From: Cubamyces lactineus
Taxonomy: Eukaryota; Basidiomycota; Agaricomycetes; Polyporales; Polyporaceae
Assembly: GCA_022376465.1 (NCBI GenBank)
Contig: JACDTU010000004.1
Span: forward strand, 1,178,001 to 1,242,000
DNA length: 64,000 nt
Reading direction: 5' to 3'
Shown: positions 1 through 11,364 of the stretch, in pieces
How the letters are laid out: each line of letters begins with the position of its first letter
How positions within the stretch are numbered: the stretch's first letter is position 1
The notes under the pieces: model-generated
Database searches by the model: none
Seen by the model: only the letters and a program-made list of their open reading frames with translations
What the model was told of the DNA's origin: nothing
Program-made: the position numbers and the translations under genes

Positions 1-1234
1 CCCACTATTACGGATAGAGGCCGACCCGCTGCCCTCGACCCCCACGGATCTTGACTCGCGGCTCTACCGAACGTGCCTAGCACTTCTCGATACCTTGCAC
101 CGCTATGGCTGGGGTGCGCTCACGAACTACAAGAAGCGTGTACATCACGACTGCATCATTCCAAGAGAGGCCTATCAAGACCTGTATCTCGTGATGCGGG
201 AACGGCACAAGCATTTAGTTAACGAATGGCGGGAAGTCACTGATCCTCTCAAGCACGTCTTCGAGGTAAGCTTTAAATATGGCTCTTGCGTTTGGCTATC
301 AGTGACTTACTCATTCGATAGGACATTGGCATTGCGACGTTCCTTATGCTCCTATGGAAAGAGAGCTATGGTCATCCAGAAACAGGACAGCCAGAAAATG
401 CATTAGTGTCAGACAACCTCCAGACAGCACCTTGGAAATGTTGGCCTCGCCCTCCTGGAGGCTTCATAGACCTGGGGTATGAGGTCGCACAACAGCTCTC
501 TTACGCCGACGAACTCATATCATACCAGATGTGGCAATGGACTCCTTACTCACATCTTGACCGCCGAAGGCTATGACGGTCATGGCATCGACGTGAGGGC
601 ACGTACCTCGTGGTCGCACTATCCTGACACAACCCAGAGTCGCCTCCATACGGAATCGCTGGATCCTACTGCCTTCTTAGAGCCGACCGCAATTCGGGAA
701 CATCCCTACCTTCACGAGGGCGTATTTATCATCGCCAACCACGCCGACGAGCTGACGCCCTGGACGCCAGTGCTTGCAACCCTCTTTTCGGCGACGGGGT
801 ATTTGTCCATCCCCTGTTGCGCATGGGCGTTCGATGAGAAGTACGAGCGCTCAAGAGTTTGGGACTACCCTGTCCCCGATGACAGTTTGGTGGACAGTTT
901 GAACCTTGGTGGAGAGGGTGGCAACACAAGTTCGTACTCGAGATACCGGATCTGGCTGGCGTCCCTCAGCCTCTACTGCGGGTGGGCGGTCGAATGTGAG
1001 TCCTTACGCATCCCGAGCACGAGGAACTGGGCTATTGTGGGTGCGTGAAAGTCAAGTCCATTCCTGCTTGTTGCCTCGTGCTCAATCCGCATGTCGATAG
1101 GGAGAAAGCGGACCGCAGAAACTGAGGAAGAACTAGAGAAGTTCCGACAAAGAGCTCAAGAAATCATCTTGCAGGTTAGGGAGCGCGGGTTGTTCAAGAC
1201 ACGGATACCAGAGGGAAAAGCGAAGGACCACTGA
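1..1234 (+). CDS. TRM44: tRNA (uracil-O(2)-)-methyltransferase Trm44, 3' part
   Basis: S-adenosylmethionine-dependent enzyme that in yeast 2'-O-methylates U44 of tRNA-Ser in the cytoplasm. The reading frame is already open at base 2, so the N-terminus lies outside the window. Exons are <1-266, 322-476, 529-1040 and 1101-1234. The AdoMet-binding loop FIDLGCGNGLL is created by the 477-528 intron junction. It is followed by GYDGHGIDVRARTSW, the acidic GVFIIANHADELTPW block, IPCCAWAFDEKYERS, LNLGGEGGNTSSYSRYRIWL and LRIPSTRNWAIVG, all of which I recognise as Trm44 family blocks. The C-terminus is a short charged helix ending KAKDH. Splice phases are consistent at the three junctions. Family assignment is firm. 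The 267-321 intron borders (GTAAGC...TAG) are read from the sequence. Confidence 0.88.
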
Positions 1235-1605
1235 CGGGCTGCTCGGGGTATTGAGTGCATCTTACCGCCCATCGAGTGCAGAAATGCGTGCGCCGTATAC
1301 TCATGAAGCACGGAACTTCTTTAATGATGCTTGGGAAACTACGACGGGGCCGTGCGGATGACAAGAGACGATATACTTACGTATTTGCCGTTCGGACATG
1401 GACAGTTGCATTGCTCAGATGGGCGCTTGTGGAGGTCGGAAGGACCGGTTCGCCTTGCTGGGCGTCTCCATTCCTTGCTCGAAACTCCCTTCCTCCTACC
1501 GCGCTGCTCGTATATACTTATGTGACTTTCTCTCTATTCTCCTTTCCTTGCGTTATATCCAGCAGCTTGCCTTCTGAATCTGTCTTGTGAACCGTGGACA
1601 CTGGC
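1235..1605. other. Intergenic, TRM44 3' end to F-box gene promoter
   Basis: No supportable gene. The stretch contains only short open frames without recognisable protein features. It must hold the TRM44 3' UTR and the promoter of the F-box gene starting at 1606. Pyrimidine-rich sequence around 1525-1560 (TTTCTCTCTATTCTCC-type) just before the start codon resembles a fungal core-promoter CT-rich tract. Confidence 0.6.
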
Positions 1606-3158
1606 ATGGTCTCCAATCTCCCCGACGAGCTCTGGCTCGAGATCTTCGATCTCGCCGTCGAAGACGCGGACTTGTTCGACCACACCTTGCCGAATGCATT
1701 CTCGGAGGCATCCTGGTTCAAGACGCTGTATGGCGACTGGTCACTTCGTACAGCACATGAGGCTGTCAACAATGCCCAGAGGCGCAGCTATGCCACGAAG
1801 AAGGTCGGTCTCAGCACTCCGTTTCGTGGCTACCTCGAATTCAACACCGCACTTCATAGGCCATCATGTCCACATGCAGAACTTGGCGCCGATTAGGCTA
1901 TGAGTTCTTCTACCGTTTCCTCTTCTTCAGCAACCCGCGCAACATCCAGCGCGTGTGCGCTCTGATGGACCGCGACAAGGACTTGGGCTGGAGGACGAAG
2001 CGATTGCACGTAACCCGCTACTTCGCCGGTGGCGGAACGACCATGGAGATGACTCAGAATGCTCTTGTTTCCATTATTCGGCATTGTCCTAACCTGAAGA
2101 TATTCGTCGTCAATTGGCCATTATCGAACACCCTCAAGGCCATCGGCGATGCCCTGTGCACTTACTGCCCGCGGACCCTCCGCGTGCTGCACATCAATAT
2201 ACCCACAATGTCGCTGGCCAGACTTATATTCATGCTCCAATGCTTGCCGGCGTTGGTAACGGTGCACATAGAATTCGATGGCACTCCTCCCGAACAGATC
2301 AATCTCGGCGCGGCATCCGATCTCGCACTCACCTTGCCTTCCCTCCGGCACTTATCGCTGAGAGGCCCGTTCCAAGATTTCCTTGAAGAATCGATTGGCT
2401 GGACTATGCCATCGCTCAGAGCGTTAGCTCTTGACTTCGTCAACCACCGAGACGATTTCCCTGACCTCATCGAATTCCTTCGGATTCATGGGACACAACT
2501 TACCTTCCTGGATCTCAACATCATCCCGACGCTCGACGTCTCGACGATACTCGACTTGTGCCCTCTTCTGGCGACGTTCACTTTCAACCCTGACTGGCGC
2601 ATTCCTAGTTGGGAGCAGCACGCGATGCCCGCGAGCTCCCAGTTACGCAGGCCACATATAAACATCACGACGATCGGTCTACATCACCTCTTGTACGCCT
2701 TTGGCGTCGGTTACGCCGCGACCTACGACAAGATCGATCCATACGCTACCCAGATGATCCGTCGCCGCAATGACATCAACTTTGCTGCACTCAACAGGCG
2801 CAACTTCCCTCGCTTGCAGCGGATACGCGTCTTGAACACCACCTTGCTCTCGGATCTCGAAGCAAACAATGGGCCAAGCCAGCAGTGTTACGGGCGGTGG
2901 GAGCGGTGGTGGAGGCAGTGTCAAAAGGAGGGCATCCGCTTGGAAGACTGTACCGGGGCAGAGCTTGGTACCTTGCCTATGGATCCAGAGGACGAGATCG
3001 ATGACGAGGAAAGTGTGGTGGATGAAGCCCCAGAGAACCAGCTCACGTCACTGAGGGAGCTCTTGATGGAGTGCAAGAGGATGAACGCGCAACGCGAGTC
3101 GGACGTCACTCCTCCAGCGCTCCGGATGATATACGCCGGGAATTCTCGATTATCATAG
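1606..3158 (+). CDS. F-box protein (first of three in the window)
   Basis: Predicted substrate receptor of an SCF ubiquitin ligase, judged from an N-terminal F-box-like motif (NLPDELWLEIFDLA, residues 4-17) followed by repeated leucine-rich segments. Exons are 1606-1803 and 1860-3158, giving about 497 residues. The intron (GTCGGT...CATAG, 56 nt, phase 0) joins YATKK to AIMSTCRTWRRLG, the usual hydrophobic helix and CRxWRxLG element that follows the F-box in basidiomycete members. The C-terminus is acidic (EDEIDDEESVVDEA). The donor GTCGGT is weak, but without splicing the frame stops at 1896. No specific substrate can be inferred. F-box genes of this kind are expanded and fast-evolving in Agaricomycetes. 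Confidence 0.75.
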
Positions 3159-3697
3159 CCATAGTGAGCACCTTACTTCCCAGGTTCCTTCCATAACCGC
3201 ATGATTGACCCCGTCCTGTTGCTTCCAGTACGGCTTCTGCGGCCTTCTGGCGACCTGTTGGACTCCACGTTGAACGTTGATCGCTGAACGCTTGTCGAGC
3301 CATCTAGGTCCTGTGCTCCGCAGTCACGACCCTCAGACGCTTGAATACGACTGTGACGTCTTTTCGCCGAGGATATCCTCTATGCATACATTCACCTGTG
3401 TTGTCGCCTGCTATCGCGCTCTGTTCCCTTCCGTATCGAACCCGTCTTCCCATCTGTATAATAGACAGGCAATCGCGATCCCAGCTGCAATCGTATACTA
3501 TTCGGTGAAGTTATGTCCCGAAGCCTTTGGTAATTCGGACCATCTTCCTGTATTTTATCTCACTAACCCTGGCGCGGTGCTTGATTTACAGAACTTCATC
3601 TCGAACAAAGCCGGCCGGCAATTCATTCTCACAGATACACGATTTCATTCATGTAGGGCTACATTATGATGATGATGGATAACAAGATGGAGAACAA
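3159..3697. other. Intergenic between convergent genes
   Basis: Holds the 3' UTRs of the F-box gene (+) and ELP4 (-). An open frame at 3277-3669 has no recognisable features and I treat it as chance. Nothing else seen. Confidence 0.6.
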
Positions 3698-5258
3698 CTA
3701 AAAATCGTACAAATCCGGCCTCTCCGAATGGAACGCGACTTTCTTCTTTACCTTGGCCTTCTTGAAACTGCTTTCCGGTTTTGTGACGGTCGGCTCGATA
3801 GGGGCGGGCTGAGGAGGTTCAGAAACCTGTACTTGCTCCAACTGCACTTGCACTGCCGCAAGAGACGTGCTTCCGCCCGAGGCAACCGCAGACGTTCCTG
3901 ATGAATGGCTATGATCGTGTCCGGCACCTGCCTCCATCGCGATTGCGTTCGCGGATGGGGTGGTCCGCCGTTCGCTGACCCCACCCTCGACATCCAGGTG
4001 AAGCGTCTCGAATATGAGCCGTTTGCGCATGCACTTGAATGCAAGGTTGTTCTCTCCAGAGGATGTAAGACCGCGGAGAGTGGAGAACTTGTCGCTCGGC
4101 GGAAGTAAGGTGTGAGGAGCAGGTAGGGCGTGGATGTGGACGAGACCGTGGTGAGATGAGAACATCGCCGTGAGGGAGGGATTCGCTGTGAAGAAATAGT
4201 AAGCAGTGGAGAAATTATATGTTTGCGTGGAAACTTACAGCTGAATGCTGCAAGAGTCACCGATGCATCCGTGAGCCATCCGAGCTTCTGCACCCATCCG
4301 GGACCACCGAAAGCCTCCTGGCAAAGATGTGGCGGCAAACATATAGAGGCACATGCGCGTGGATAACGACGCAGCAGAGCTCTCAAGGAGTGTAAGAAAT
4401 AGCATATATCCTGTAACCCGGCTCAGTATTGGTCTCGCCGCGATTTAACGACATGTTACTCGCCTGTGGGGACAGATCGCCCCATTCATATGAGCCCAGC
4501 GCAGGTATGCACACTCGCGTGGCGAGGGTATGGTCCGACTCGCTTTGGGAGAGTATCTCTGAGAGCTTGTGGATCACGTTCCTACATGGCGAAGACGCCG
4601 CGGACAGCTCCGCCTGTGGAATTATGTCCAATAAACGTCCATCGCTACGAGCAGACTTGATCACCGCCTCTGGCATGCGGGCGGTCAGGTCAAAAGTTCG
4701 GCAGAAGTCGTCTGCGGACCTGCAGTAATTTTAGTCTGGTTATTGTCACGTATATTGCTCAGGCGGAGTCGAAGGCACTGACTGGCTCGGAGACGATACT
4801 GTTGTCTGAAACTGCTTCATCTGTTCGTATCTCCACGCGATCTTTATCTTCGTGTCATGCTCGGACGCACGCTCATCTTCTTCGTCATCCGCGGCAGTAG
4901 ACGGCGACGATGAGGAGGGATTTTGGACCTGCGCGGGAGTAGGCGCGCTACTACTACCGGGCGTCCACATACATTCGGCCAAAAATGTCTCCGGGTGCGC
5001 GTCGACTACACAAATGCGTTGACCGCATGCCAGGCCCTGCGCAGCAAAGTACTTGAGGACGAGCTCGCCATACGCGGAGTGCGCGTCGGGCGCGAGTACG
5101 AGGAGAGAGCAGGAGAGGGGCAGGCCGCCGCCGAGGATGTCATCGAGAGACGGGATGCCCGTAGATGTGATGACGGTCGCGGTAGATCCAGGAGACGTGC
5201 GCGTCCCTGTCGGTAATGGGGGTTGTTTTGCGGTCGTACGTCGTTTGAAGGCGGACAT
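3698..5258 (-). CDS. ELP4: Elongator complex subunit Elp4
   Basis: RecA-fold subunit of the Elp456 subcomplex of Elongator, which works with Elp1-3 in cm5/mcm5 modification of wobble uridine in tRNAs. Exons on the minus strand are 5258-4783, 4719-4464, 4410-4239 and 4185-3698, about 463 residues. The start MSAFKRRT is followed by STGIPSLDDILGGGLPL, VVDAHPETFL, IKIAWRYEQMKQFQ, FCRTFDLTARMP, the GSYEWGDLSPQ block, LHSLRALLRRYP, HHGLVHIHALPAP and FKCMRKRLIFETLHLD. These are all Elp4 landmarks in the right order. As in the family, no canonical Walker A is present. The second intron (4463-4411) begins GCGAGT and ends TTACAG, so it is a GC-AG intron. The first intron's donor (GTCAGT, 4782) was chosen because nearer GTs give either a 30-nt intron or a broken frame. 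Confidence 0.88.
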
Positions 5259-5453
5259 GGTGTACAGGGCGCGAAGCCGAGGTCGAGGAGCAAGAGAAAC
5301 CGCCGATCGCGATACGCGCGCTGCAGCCACAACGACAACGGCGCGCTCGCGAGTCGCGACCCCGAGACGCTCAGGAACGAGCTGGGCTTGCTGCAGTACA
5401 CCATGAACCTCGTAGAGACTCTCGATACACAACGCCTCTGACGACCTGACGAC
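5259..5453. promoter_or_regulatory. Short bidirectional promoter ELP4 / IMP1
   Basis: Only 195 bp separate the start codons of ELP4 (minus) and IMP1 (plus), so both promoters must lie within or overlap this GC-rich stretch. No TATA box is visible. Inference from gene spacing only. Confidence 0.5.
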
Positions 5454-6196
5454 ATGCTTTTTGCAAGGCTCACAAGGCGGGCCATCGGGTCCTGGAGGAC
5501 GTTGCTCAGTCTCCGGCCACGAGACGTCGCTTACTTCTGGAGAGACCACCGGAGAAGCATCGGGTACTGGAGCCTTCAGGTACGTCTCGTTTGTTGCTCC
5601 TAGCAAACCTCTGAATATCATGAAGGCCTAGACGGTCAACTTCGCGTGTTTCTTTCATCTGTTCGGCGAACATGTAGCAACACTATCCTTTGTGAGTCTT
5701 GCCTCGTCCGGCGTGTATGGCTAGCTCATCCAACTACTCCTTGCATACTAGGTGGAGGGCCCATCCATGATGCCCACAATGTCTATGAACGGAGAGCTCA
5801 CATTAGAGCTCAAGCGTATTAATCCTGCTGAACTGAAGCGAGGCGACCTCGTAACCTATATCTCGCCTCTTGACCCCACTCGCCGGGTCTGTAAACGAGT
5901 CACCGGCCTCCCTGGGGACATCATATGCGTTGACCCTACCGGACAGTACGCACCCTCGACAGAACACGTCGTTATACCACGAAATCACCTGTGGGTGACT
6001 GGTGACAACTTGCCGTACTCCCGGGACTCGCGTATGTACGGGCCTATACCTTTCGGGCTGGTGAAAGGCAAGCTGTATGCAAGGGTGAGTACGCACTTGC
6101 TACTCTGCTACGCGGAAGCTATATCTCACGTCGCCTCAGGTGCTGCCTTGGAAAGACAGAGGGGTATTCCGCAATACTTTAGAGTACATTGATTGA
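5454..6196 (+). CDS. IMP1: Mitochondrial inner membrane protease subunit 1
   Basis: Signal-peptidase-type serine protease (S26) that removes sorting signals from proteins of the mitochondrial intermembrane space. Exons are 5454-5579, 5632-5691, 5752-6084 and 6140-6196, 191 residues, the usual size. Exon 1 encodes a basic N-terminus. Exon 2 encodes the HLFGEH helix region typical of Imp1. The catalytic Ser is in VEGPSMMPTM (about residue 67) and the general-base Lys is in RRVCKRVTGLPGD (about residue 110). The GDNLPYSRDSRMYGP block is box E of type I signal peptidases. The C-terminus is VLPWKDRGVFRNTLEYID. All four exons keep phase and the introns are 52-60 nt. Divergent from ELP4 across 195 bp. 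Confidence 0.88.
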
Positions 6197-6460
6197 CCCC
6201 TGCCCACGTACTGTCGTGGTTAATCACCAGAACTATACAAGTAATACTAATACAGCTATCATGAATCTCCTGTCATCCAGAAGAAGTCTAGCTTGCCGCG
6301 CCAGTCACTAGGGCCTGGTGCGGTTCTGTATAACTCGCGCACAATGCTCAAGCTTGGTCTATAGTCGTTCTCAACGATTCATTCTGCCGAAATAGAACTA
6401 CAATACAACAGAAGGCCCAGCACGAATGCCTTTACAGCGCCCCAAAGCAACTCGACTCCA

Positions 6461-8092
6461 CTATACGTCGTTTGGAAGCGTTCGGCATACCCTGGCTTCT
6501 TCTTTGCGATCGCACATGAATCTCACTCCTACGTCCTGTATGGTGGAAACCGACGAAAGCATCCGCTGGGCCACAGCTTCGCAGTCGAATGGTCGTATAT
6601 CTTGCCCTCCGCAAAGGCTCCCAGGGGCCAGGGGACTATGGGGTCCCCTCTTCCACGCGGCATCGTCGCAGCATAGCCTGAGATCCAGCTTCTTGATCCG
6701 AAGATACGAGAACGAATCCAAGAGTCTGTCCTGTATGTCCAAGTCAGCCATGCATACAAACGCACGAAGAAACCGACATACAATGGCTGCCATGTCGACG
6801 AGTATCCGTTGGTCCTCGTCGTATTCCGTCTGTGCGCAAAGCCGGATGTGCAGGAAAAGCGCCTCCAGGGAAGAGTCCCCCAGCTGCCGCAGGGCCATAG
6901 GGAGACCATCGTTCTCGAGGACCTCAAGATTGTGTACGAAGAGGTGCAGCCGAGATACCGAAGCGTCTTTGAGGATCGTGTGTACCATGCAGAAAGGGTC
7001 GTACATCCGGACATTCAAATAGAGCACTTCGATTGCGCAGCTGAACCCAGCAAGATAGACGTCCGCGACGGTGCCACTGACCGTCTCCAACTTCGTCCAC
7101 CCTCCAAATGACGCTTGATCAATCTGGTTGAGGCGGCGGAAGGCATCGATCGTACCCCGTTCGCGCGGCAGGATGTCCGGAGTGAGGGCATTCGCGAAGA
7201 CGGTGGTGAGGCACAGGTTCCGCACGTTCGGGAAGGCGTGAATATACGGCGCGAGCAGGGGGCAATCCGGGCTGTCAAGGATGAACTCCTGCACCTTTGG
7301 GTACTGTCCGGGCACTTTGGCCCGGCTGAGCTCGACTTCGTAGCCTCGGATTTCCACCGTCTCCAGGCTGTGGCGGAAGCGTTGCAGTAGGACGACAGGA
7401 TGCAGAACGTTGTGAGGAAGCGTCTCTATCTGGTCGAGGCCCAGTTGGTATCCAATGACCAGGGTCCTAAGGTCGGCTCGTAGACGGACGAGCATGGTCA
7501 TGACGGAGGTGCCAACGGGGCTCACGATGAGCGAGGTGAGGGTAGACATGGAGGCAAGCCCTCCAGAGAGCTTTGGCCCGTATAAGCGTAGTGTTTCCTC
7601 CGCGTTGTCCAGGCGAAGAGATGTGAGAGACCGGAAGGAGTGGCGAAGGAAGGCATCTGATATTCCACGCGCAGTAGGATGCAATCCTACAGCAGGAGGG
7701 GGCTCTATGTCGATTGTCAAGTCGCGCAGAAACCCCGCGCGGCTGGCCTCGGCGTTCAAGAACGCGGTGAACGCGTTCATGTCATACACATTGTCTATGA
7801 CAACGCGCCGTCGTAGCATTACTTTGGCGATATCGTGGTAGAATACCCGGCAGGTCTTCATCAAGGCAGACAGCGTTGGTCGCGAGGCAAACGCAGCCAC
7901 CTCCAGGAGGACGTCATAACTCAGCAGCGGACTACACGTCATGTCTCTGCGCATTGAGCAGAATTCACGATCAGATTTTGTTCCCTGGTCGCAAAAGAAT
8001 GACTCACGCTGTGTTCTGACAGAGTTGACTTCATGCAATCGCGCGAGTTGAGGGGATGTTAAGGGTGAGAGTGAGGAAGCTCGTGGGGCCAT
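6461..8092 (-). CDS. F-box/LRR-like protein (second of three)
   Basis: One long frame of 543 residues. After a poorly conserved N-terminus it carries LLSYDVLLEVAAFASRPTL and ALMKTCRVFYHDIAKVMLRR, which resemble the F-box plus linker of basidiomycete F-box proteins. A series of leucine-rich segments follows (LTSLRLDNAEETLRLYG, LTSLIVSPVGTS, LRTLVIGYQLGL, VSRLHLFVHNLEVL). A possible 63-nt intron at 8007-7945 (GTGAGT...CAGAG) is a multiple of three and lacks a stop, so the spliced and unspliced forms are both open. Translation could also begin at an internal Met just after it. A role as SCF adaptor is inferred from the family; the substrate is unknown. Tail-to-tail with IMP1. Confidence 0.65.
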   Translation of the reverse strand: MAPRASSLSPLTSPQLARLHEVNSVRTQRESFFCDQGTKSDREFCSMRRDMTCSPLLSYDVLLEVAAFASRPTLSALMKTCRVFYHDIAKVMLRRRVVIDNVYDMNAFTAFLNAEASRAGFLRDLTIDIEPPPAVGLHPTARGISDAFLRHSFRSLTSLRLDNAEETLRLYGPKLSGGLASMSTLTSLIVSPVGTSVMTMLVRLRADLRTLVIGYQLGLDQIETLPHNVLHPVVLLQRFRHSLETVEIRGYEVELSRAKVPGQYPKVQEFILDSPDCPLLAPYIHAFPNVRNLCLTTVFANALTPDILPRERGTIDAFRRLNQIDQASFGGWTKLETVSGTVADVYLAGFSCAIEVLYLNVRMYDPFCMVHTILKDASVSRLHLFVHNLEVLENDGLPMALRQLGDSSLEALFLHIRLCAQTEYDEDQRILVDMAAIVCRFLRAFVCMADLDIQDRLLDSFSYLRIKKLDLRLCCDDAAWKRGPHSPLAPGSLCGGQDIRPFDCEAVAQRMLSSVSTIQDVGVRFMCDRKEEARVCRTLPNDV

Positions 8093-8664
8093 GGTGTGGT
8101 GAACGACGTGAAGATGTACAAAGACAAGACTTAAGCTTCTCTTGTGAACGACACCCTCTCGACCGGATCACCTCCGGGCCGCAGAGGTATTTCCCTTCCC
8201 TATCGATGGACAACAAGTACTCATGAATTTCGACATCATTCAGAGACACATACATGTTGAACGGTATGGATTGTCCATGATCACGGTGCTGCCAGTTTCC
8301 AAAGAACGTTTGGCTTGCGTGGATGAGACATACAGCCTACAATTCAACCATCGGCAGCCCCCCCTCTAGCTGTTGTGTGCTCGACATGCAAACACTAGCT
8401 CGACGATTTGTGTGCAGTCTACTTCGTCATATACTCCTATGTATTAGGAGCCACCTCGCACATGTTGATCAAATAACAGCACTAGTCTCTGTGGTTCTGA
8501 AAGAGACTTGCTAAGGTCCGACATGTGTGAGCACGCGCATATATGGCGCGACGGGGAAAACATGATGAGTTCCAATCGTCTAAGCACACAAAGCCGGTCG
8601 AGCACAGCCATATCTTAATGATAGCAGACCTACACATCGATGGTATGTGGACCCGAACCCCCAT
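8093..8664. other. Intergenic, upstream of the second F-box gene
   Basis: Lies between the start of the minus-strand F-box gene and the stop of the minus-strand TPR gene, so it carries the promoter of the former and the 3' UTR of the latter. No gene supported. Confidence 0.6.
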
Positions 8665-9750
8665 CTATCGGGTAAAGTTAATCGAGTAACCTCCTTGTCC
8701 GTTGGGGACGAACTGGAAGTTATCTGTGGAGAGACCAAAGTTCCCTACAAATATCCTCATCAGGAGAACAAAGGGGAAATGAGTACGTCGAAGCTCACCC
8801 AGAATGCTGTTCCCGAGGCCCTTGAGTTTATCGAGCATTTCCGTGGTCTCCCTCTTCTGGGCAGCCTCTATGTGCGGAGGCAGCGCGGCTAATGATCTGC
8901 GGATGGCGACGAGCTCTGGGGAACGTGACGGCAGGAGCTCAAGCAATTTCTTGTAATCTGGCATTACGTGCGTCCGCGTATTGGGCTTAGGGTGCAATAT
9001 TAAACGGGTACCACTGACCTTCTTGTGCGCTTGAGAGGGAAGACCACGAGCCAATCTGCTCGTTGGCAGCGGCTCGCCGTTGTAATGCTTTCACGTAGCC
9101 CGGATCGTCTTTCAGCGCTGGAGGTCAGAGACATCAGTAGGTGCGGGCAAGCTAACATCGTCTAGTTTGCTATGACCTTCAGAACACGCGGCTACAACCT
9201 CTTTGTTATCATTCTGGACACGGTATTTATATGTAAGCATGCTCTGCTAACAAGAAGCTATTGTCCTTACCAGCTTCACGAAGCATGCGGCGATATTGGC
9301 GTTCAGTATGGCTCTGGCCTTAGCACATTCCCGGGCAGCTTCTGAGACAACCTCGTCATGGACTTCCTCTGTTGGTGACGTCTCTTCAGGAGCATTATCC
9401 TCTACATCCTCATCAGCATCGTCGGCCGCTCGCGCCTTCCCTTTGTTCGCTATCGGGCGTGGTTCGGAACGTTTAGGTAGGCGCCCCAACGCAGCCCTGT
9501 ACTTGGCGAGAGCTTCATCCCACTGTTTGGACCGGAAATGCTTGTTCCCCTCTTGCTTGAGCTCTTCCGCGTCCTTCAAGCATTTCTGTATCGAATATGG
9601 TGATCAGTCGAGCATCGATGCCTAGTACGTTCATTGTCATACTCTGATGTGCTCTTCTGTATTGTCGTTGGTGATGCTATCCGGACTCGCAGCATTGCTG
9701 GGCTCTGCCACAATATCCGGTACAGATGGCTGCTGAGATTTTTCGGACAT
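8665..9750 (-). CDS. TTC1-like tetratricopeptide repeat protein
   Basis: Six exons on the minus strand (9750-9643, 9585-9271, 9213-9177, 9117-9019, 8957-8799, 8744-8665) encode 265 residues. A low-complexity N-terminus precedes KDAEELKQEGNKHFR and WDEALAKYRAAL, the first TPR. An acidic insert (ADDADEDVEDN) follows, then AILNANIAACFVKL, ALKDDPGYVKALQRRA and the C-terminal block LGNSILGNFGLSTDNFQF with VPNGQGGYSINFTR, which is diagnostic of the TTC1 family. TTC1-type proteins act as Hsp70/Hsp90-linked adaptors. That role is family knowledge, not visible here. All five introns are 54-61 nt and phases agree at every junction. Divergent from the SDR gene. Confidence 0.85.
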
Positions 9751-10109
9751 AACGTCAAAGGGCTGTTCTGAACGGTGAGTGTGGTTGTGCTCAGCGTGTG
9801 TGACGGTCGTGGACGGTGTCGATGTGACGCAAGAGGATGTGCACAGCCGGAGAAATAAGTGGGTCAGGAGAAGCGCCGGTGTGAAAGCTTATGCGGTCAT
9901 ACTAGCTGCCTCACCCTCTGATCTGTTCCCGGTACCCAGCTCAGTCTGTAGTTCGTCTGGGACTCGGAGGACATTCGTCGGACGGGATGTTTTCCGTCCC
10001 ATGTGAAAGTATCCCCTTCACCTCTGAACGATATATATAAACCGCGCACGTACACTGTGAGTACTCCGCCCCCTCATTCTCACGATTTCATCCAACTTTG
10101 CTCACAAAC
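9751..10109. promoter_or_regulatory. Divergent promoter region TTC1-like / SDR
   Basis: 359 bp between start codons of divergent genes. A TATA element (TATATATAA) sits at 10032-10040, about 70-78 nt upstream of the SDR start codon, a normal distance for a fungal TATA plus short 5' UTR. An open frame at 9779-10006 has no protein features and is treated as chance. Confidence 0.5.
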
Positions 10110-11193
10110 ATGCCAGGGATCAAAGACGCTAAATGCGTACTCGCTCTCGGTGCCACCTCCGGCATCGGTCGCGCCTTAGCTCTCGCTATGCACGGCCTTG
10201 ACACCAAGCCGACTGTCATAGTTGCAGGGCGCCGCCAGGACCGTCTCGACGAGCTCGCCAAACAAGGCAAGCGTATCAAGACCACGCGTGTGGACATCAA
10301 TACCGGTGAGAATGAACTCAAGGAATTTGTCCAAAGAACGATCTCGACATTCCCGGAGGTAAACTTGTGAATATAGATCTAGTGTCGACACCTGCTCATT
10401 GCCTGTAGCTAGATGCGGTCATCTTCTCGTCGGGCATTCAGCATATATTCGACTTCACCAGGCCAGAGTCCATCGATCTTAAAAGTACGTCTCACCCTCT
10501 CAGCTCTTCGCGAGTGGTATTACAAGGTATTGATACTTCTTTCAGAATTTCAGGACGAGATCACGATCAACTACGTGTCTATCTTCAGGCTGATCGTCTT
10601 CCTCTTACCACACTTCTTGAAGCTTAGTGTACGTTTGATATTCGCTCCTTCGTATCAGGTTGGCCGACTGTGCTGCAGGATGAAGGTCGTCCAAGCTTCA
10701 TTATCCCGATCACATCTGGGCTCTCCATCGTACCTCTCCCGAAAGTTGCCAACTACTGCGCCTCGAAGGCCGCACTCCACAGCCTCGACATCTCCCTGCG
10801 CACCCAACTCGCTAAGACGAAGGTGAACGTTATCGAGATACTTCCTCCGTGAGTCTCAGGAAGTCTTCTAGCGTCATTCCGGTGCCTTGTCACTCAACAC
10901 TGCTGTAGGCTGGTCGAGTCCGAGCTGCACGATCGTAAGTCCTCCTTTGCTTGTCGTAGGGTGGCCATCATGACTGATTGGTATGTTTAGATCAAGGTAC
11001 AACCTCCGCTCTCGCCAAAGCGTGGATGCCTCTGGACGAGTTCACCAAGCACGCTATGGAGGGTCTCATCCGAGGCGATCCTCAAGTCGCCGTAGGCACT
11101 GCTGCAAAGACCGTGAGCAAGTACGAGCAAGACAAACAGGAAACGGTGCAGCGCTTGTACGACAAGATGAACGGCATTACTAGTTCCGGATGA
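10110..11193 (+). CDS. Short-chain dehydrogenase/reductase (DltE-like classical SDR)
   Basis: NAD(P)-dependent oxidoreductase with a Rossmann fold, 268 residues. Exons are 10110-10358, 10409-10484, 10546-10628, 10679-10848, 10909-10934 and 10991-11193. The cofactor loop GATSGIGRALA lies near residue 15. An Arg pair in VAGRRQDRLDEL suggests NADP preference. FSSGIQHIFDF occupies the NNAG region, PITSGLS carries the catalytic Ser, and NYCASKAALHSL carries the Tyr-x3-Lys pair. EILPPLVESELHD follows as in the DltE-like branch. The usual NNAG is replaced by SSGI, which is also common in that branch. The 50-nt intron before exon 4 was chosen for its GTACGT donor and phase. The substrate cannot be deduced. 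Confidence 0.83.
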
Positions 11194-11364
11194 TACAGTA
11201 TATACAAGGTTGTGACTACAGTACGAATAGCGCAGCGTATGGTATATACATATATCCACAATAACGATTAAGCCAACGCATACATCGAGAGCACCCATGG
11301 AAAACTCAATACCATAGCAAAAAACCAAGAGTGGTGGCGAGACGACCAGCACAGTGTCAAGATC

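Noticed and set aside
3277..3669. 130-codon plus-strand frame
   Set aside because: Lies between convergent genes, with no domain, poor codon bias and no start context.
4720..4749. 30-nt intron in ELP4 starting at the GT in TACGTGAC
   Set aside because: It keeps phase but is too short for spliceosomal removal. A GTCAGT donor at 4782 gives a normal 63-nt intron in the same phase.
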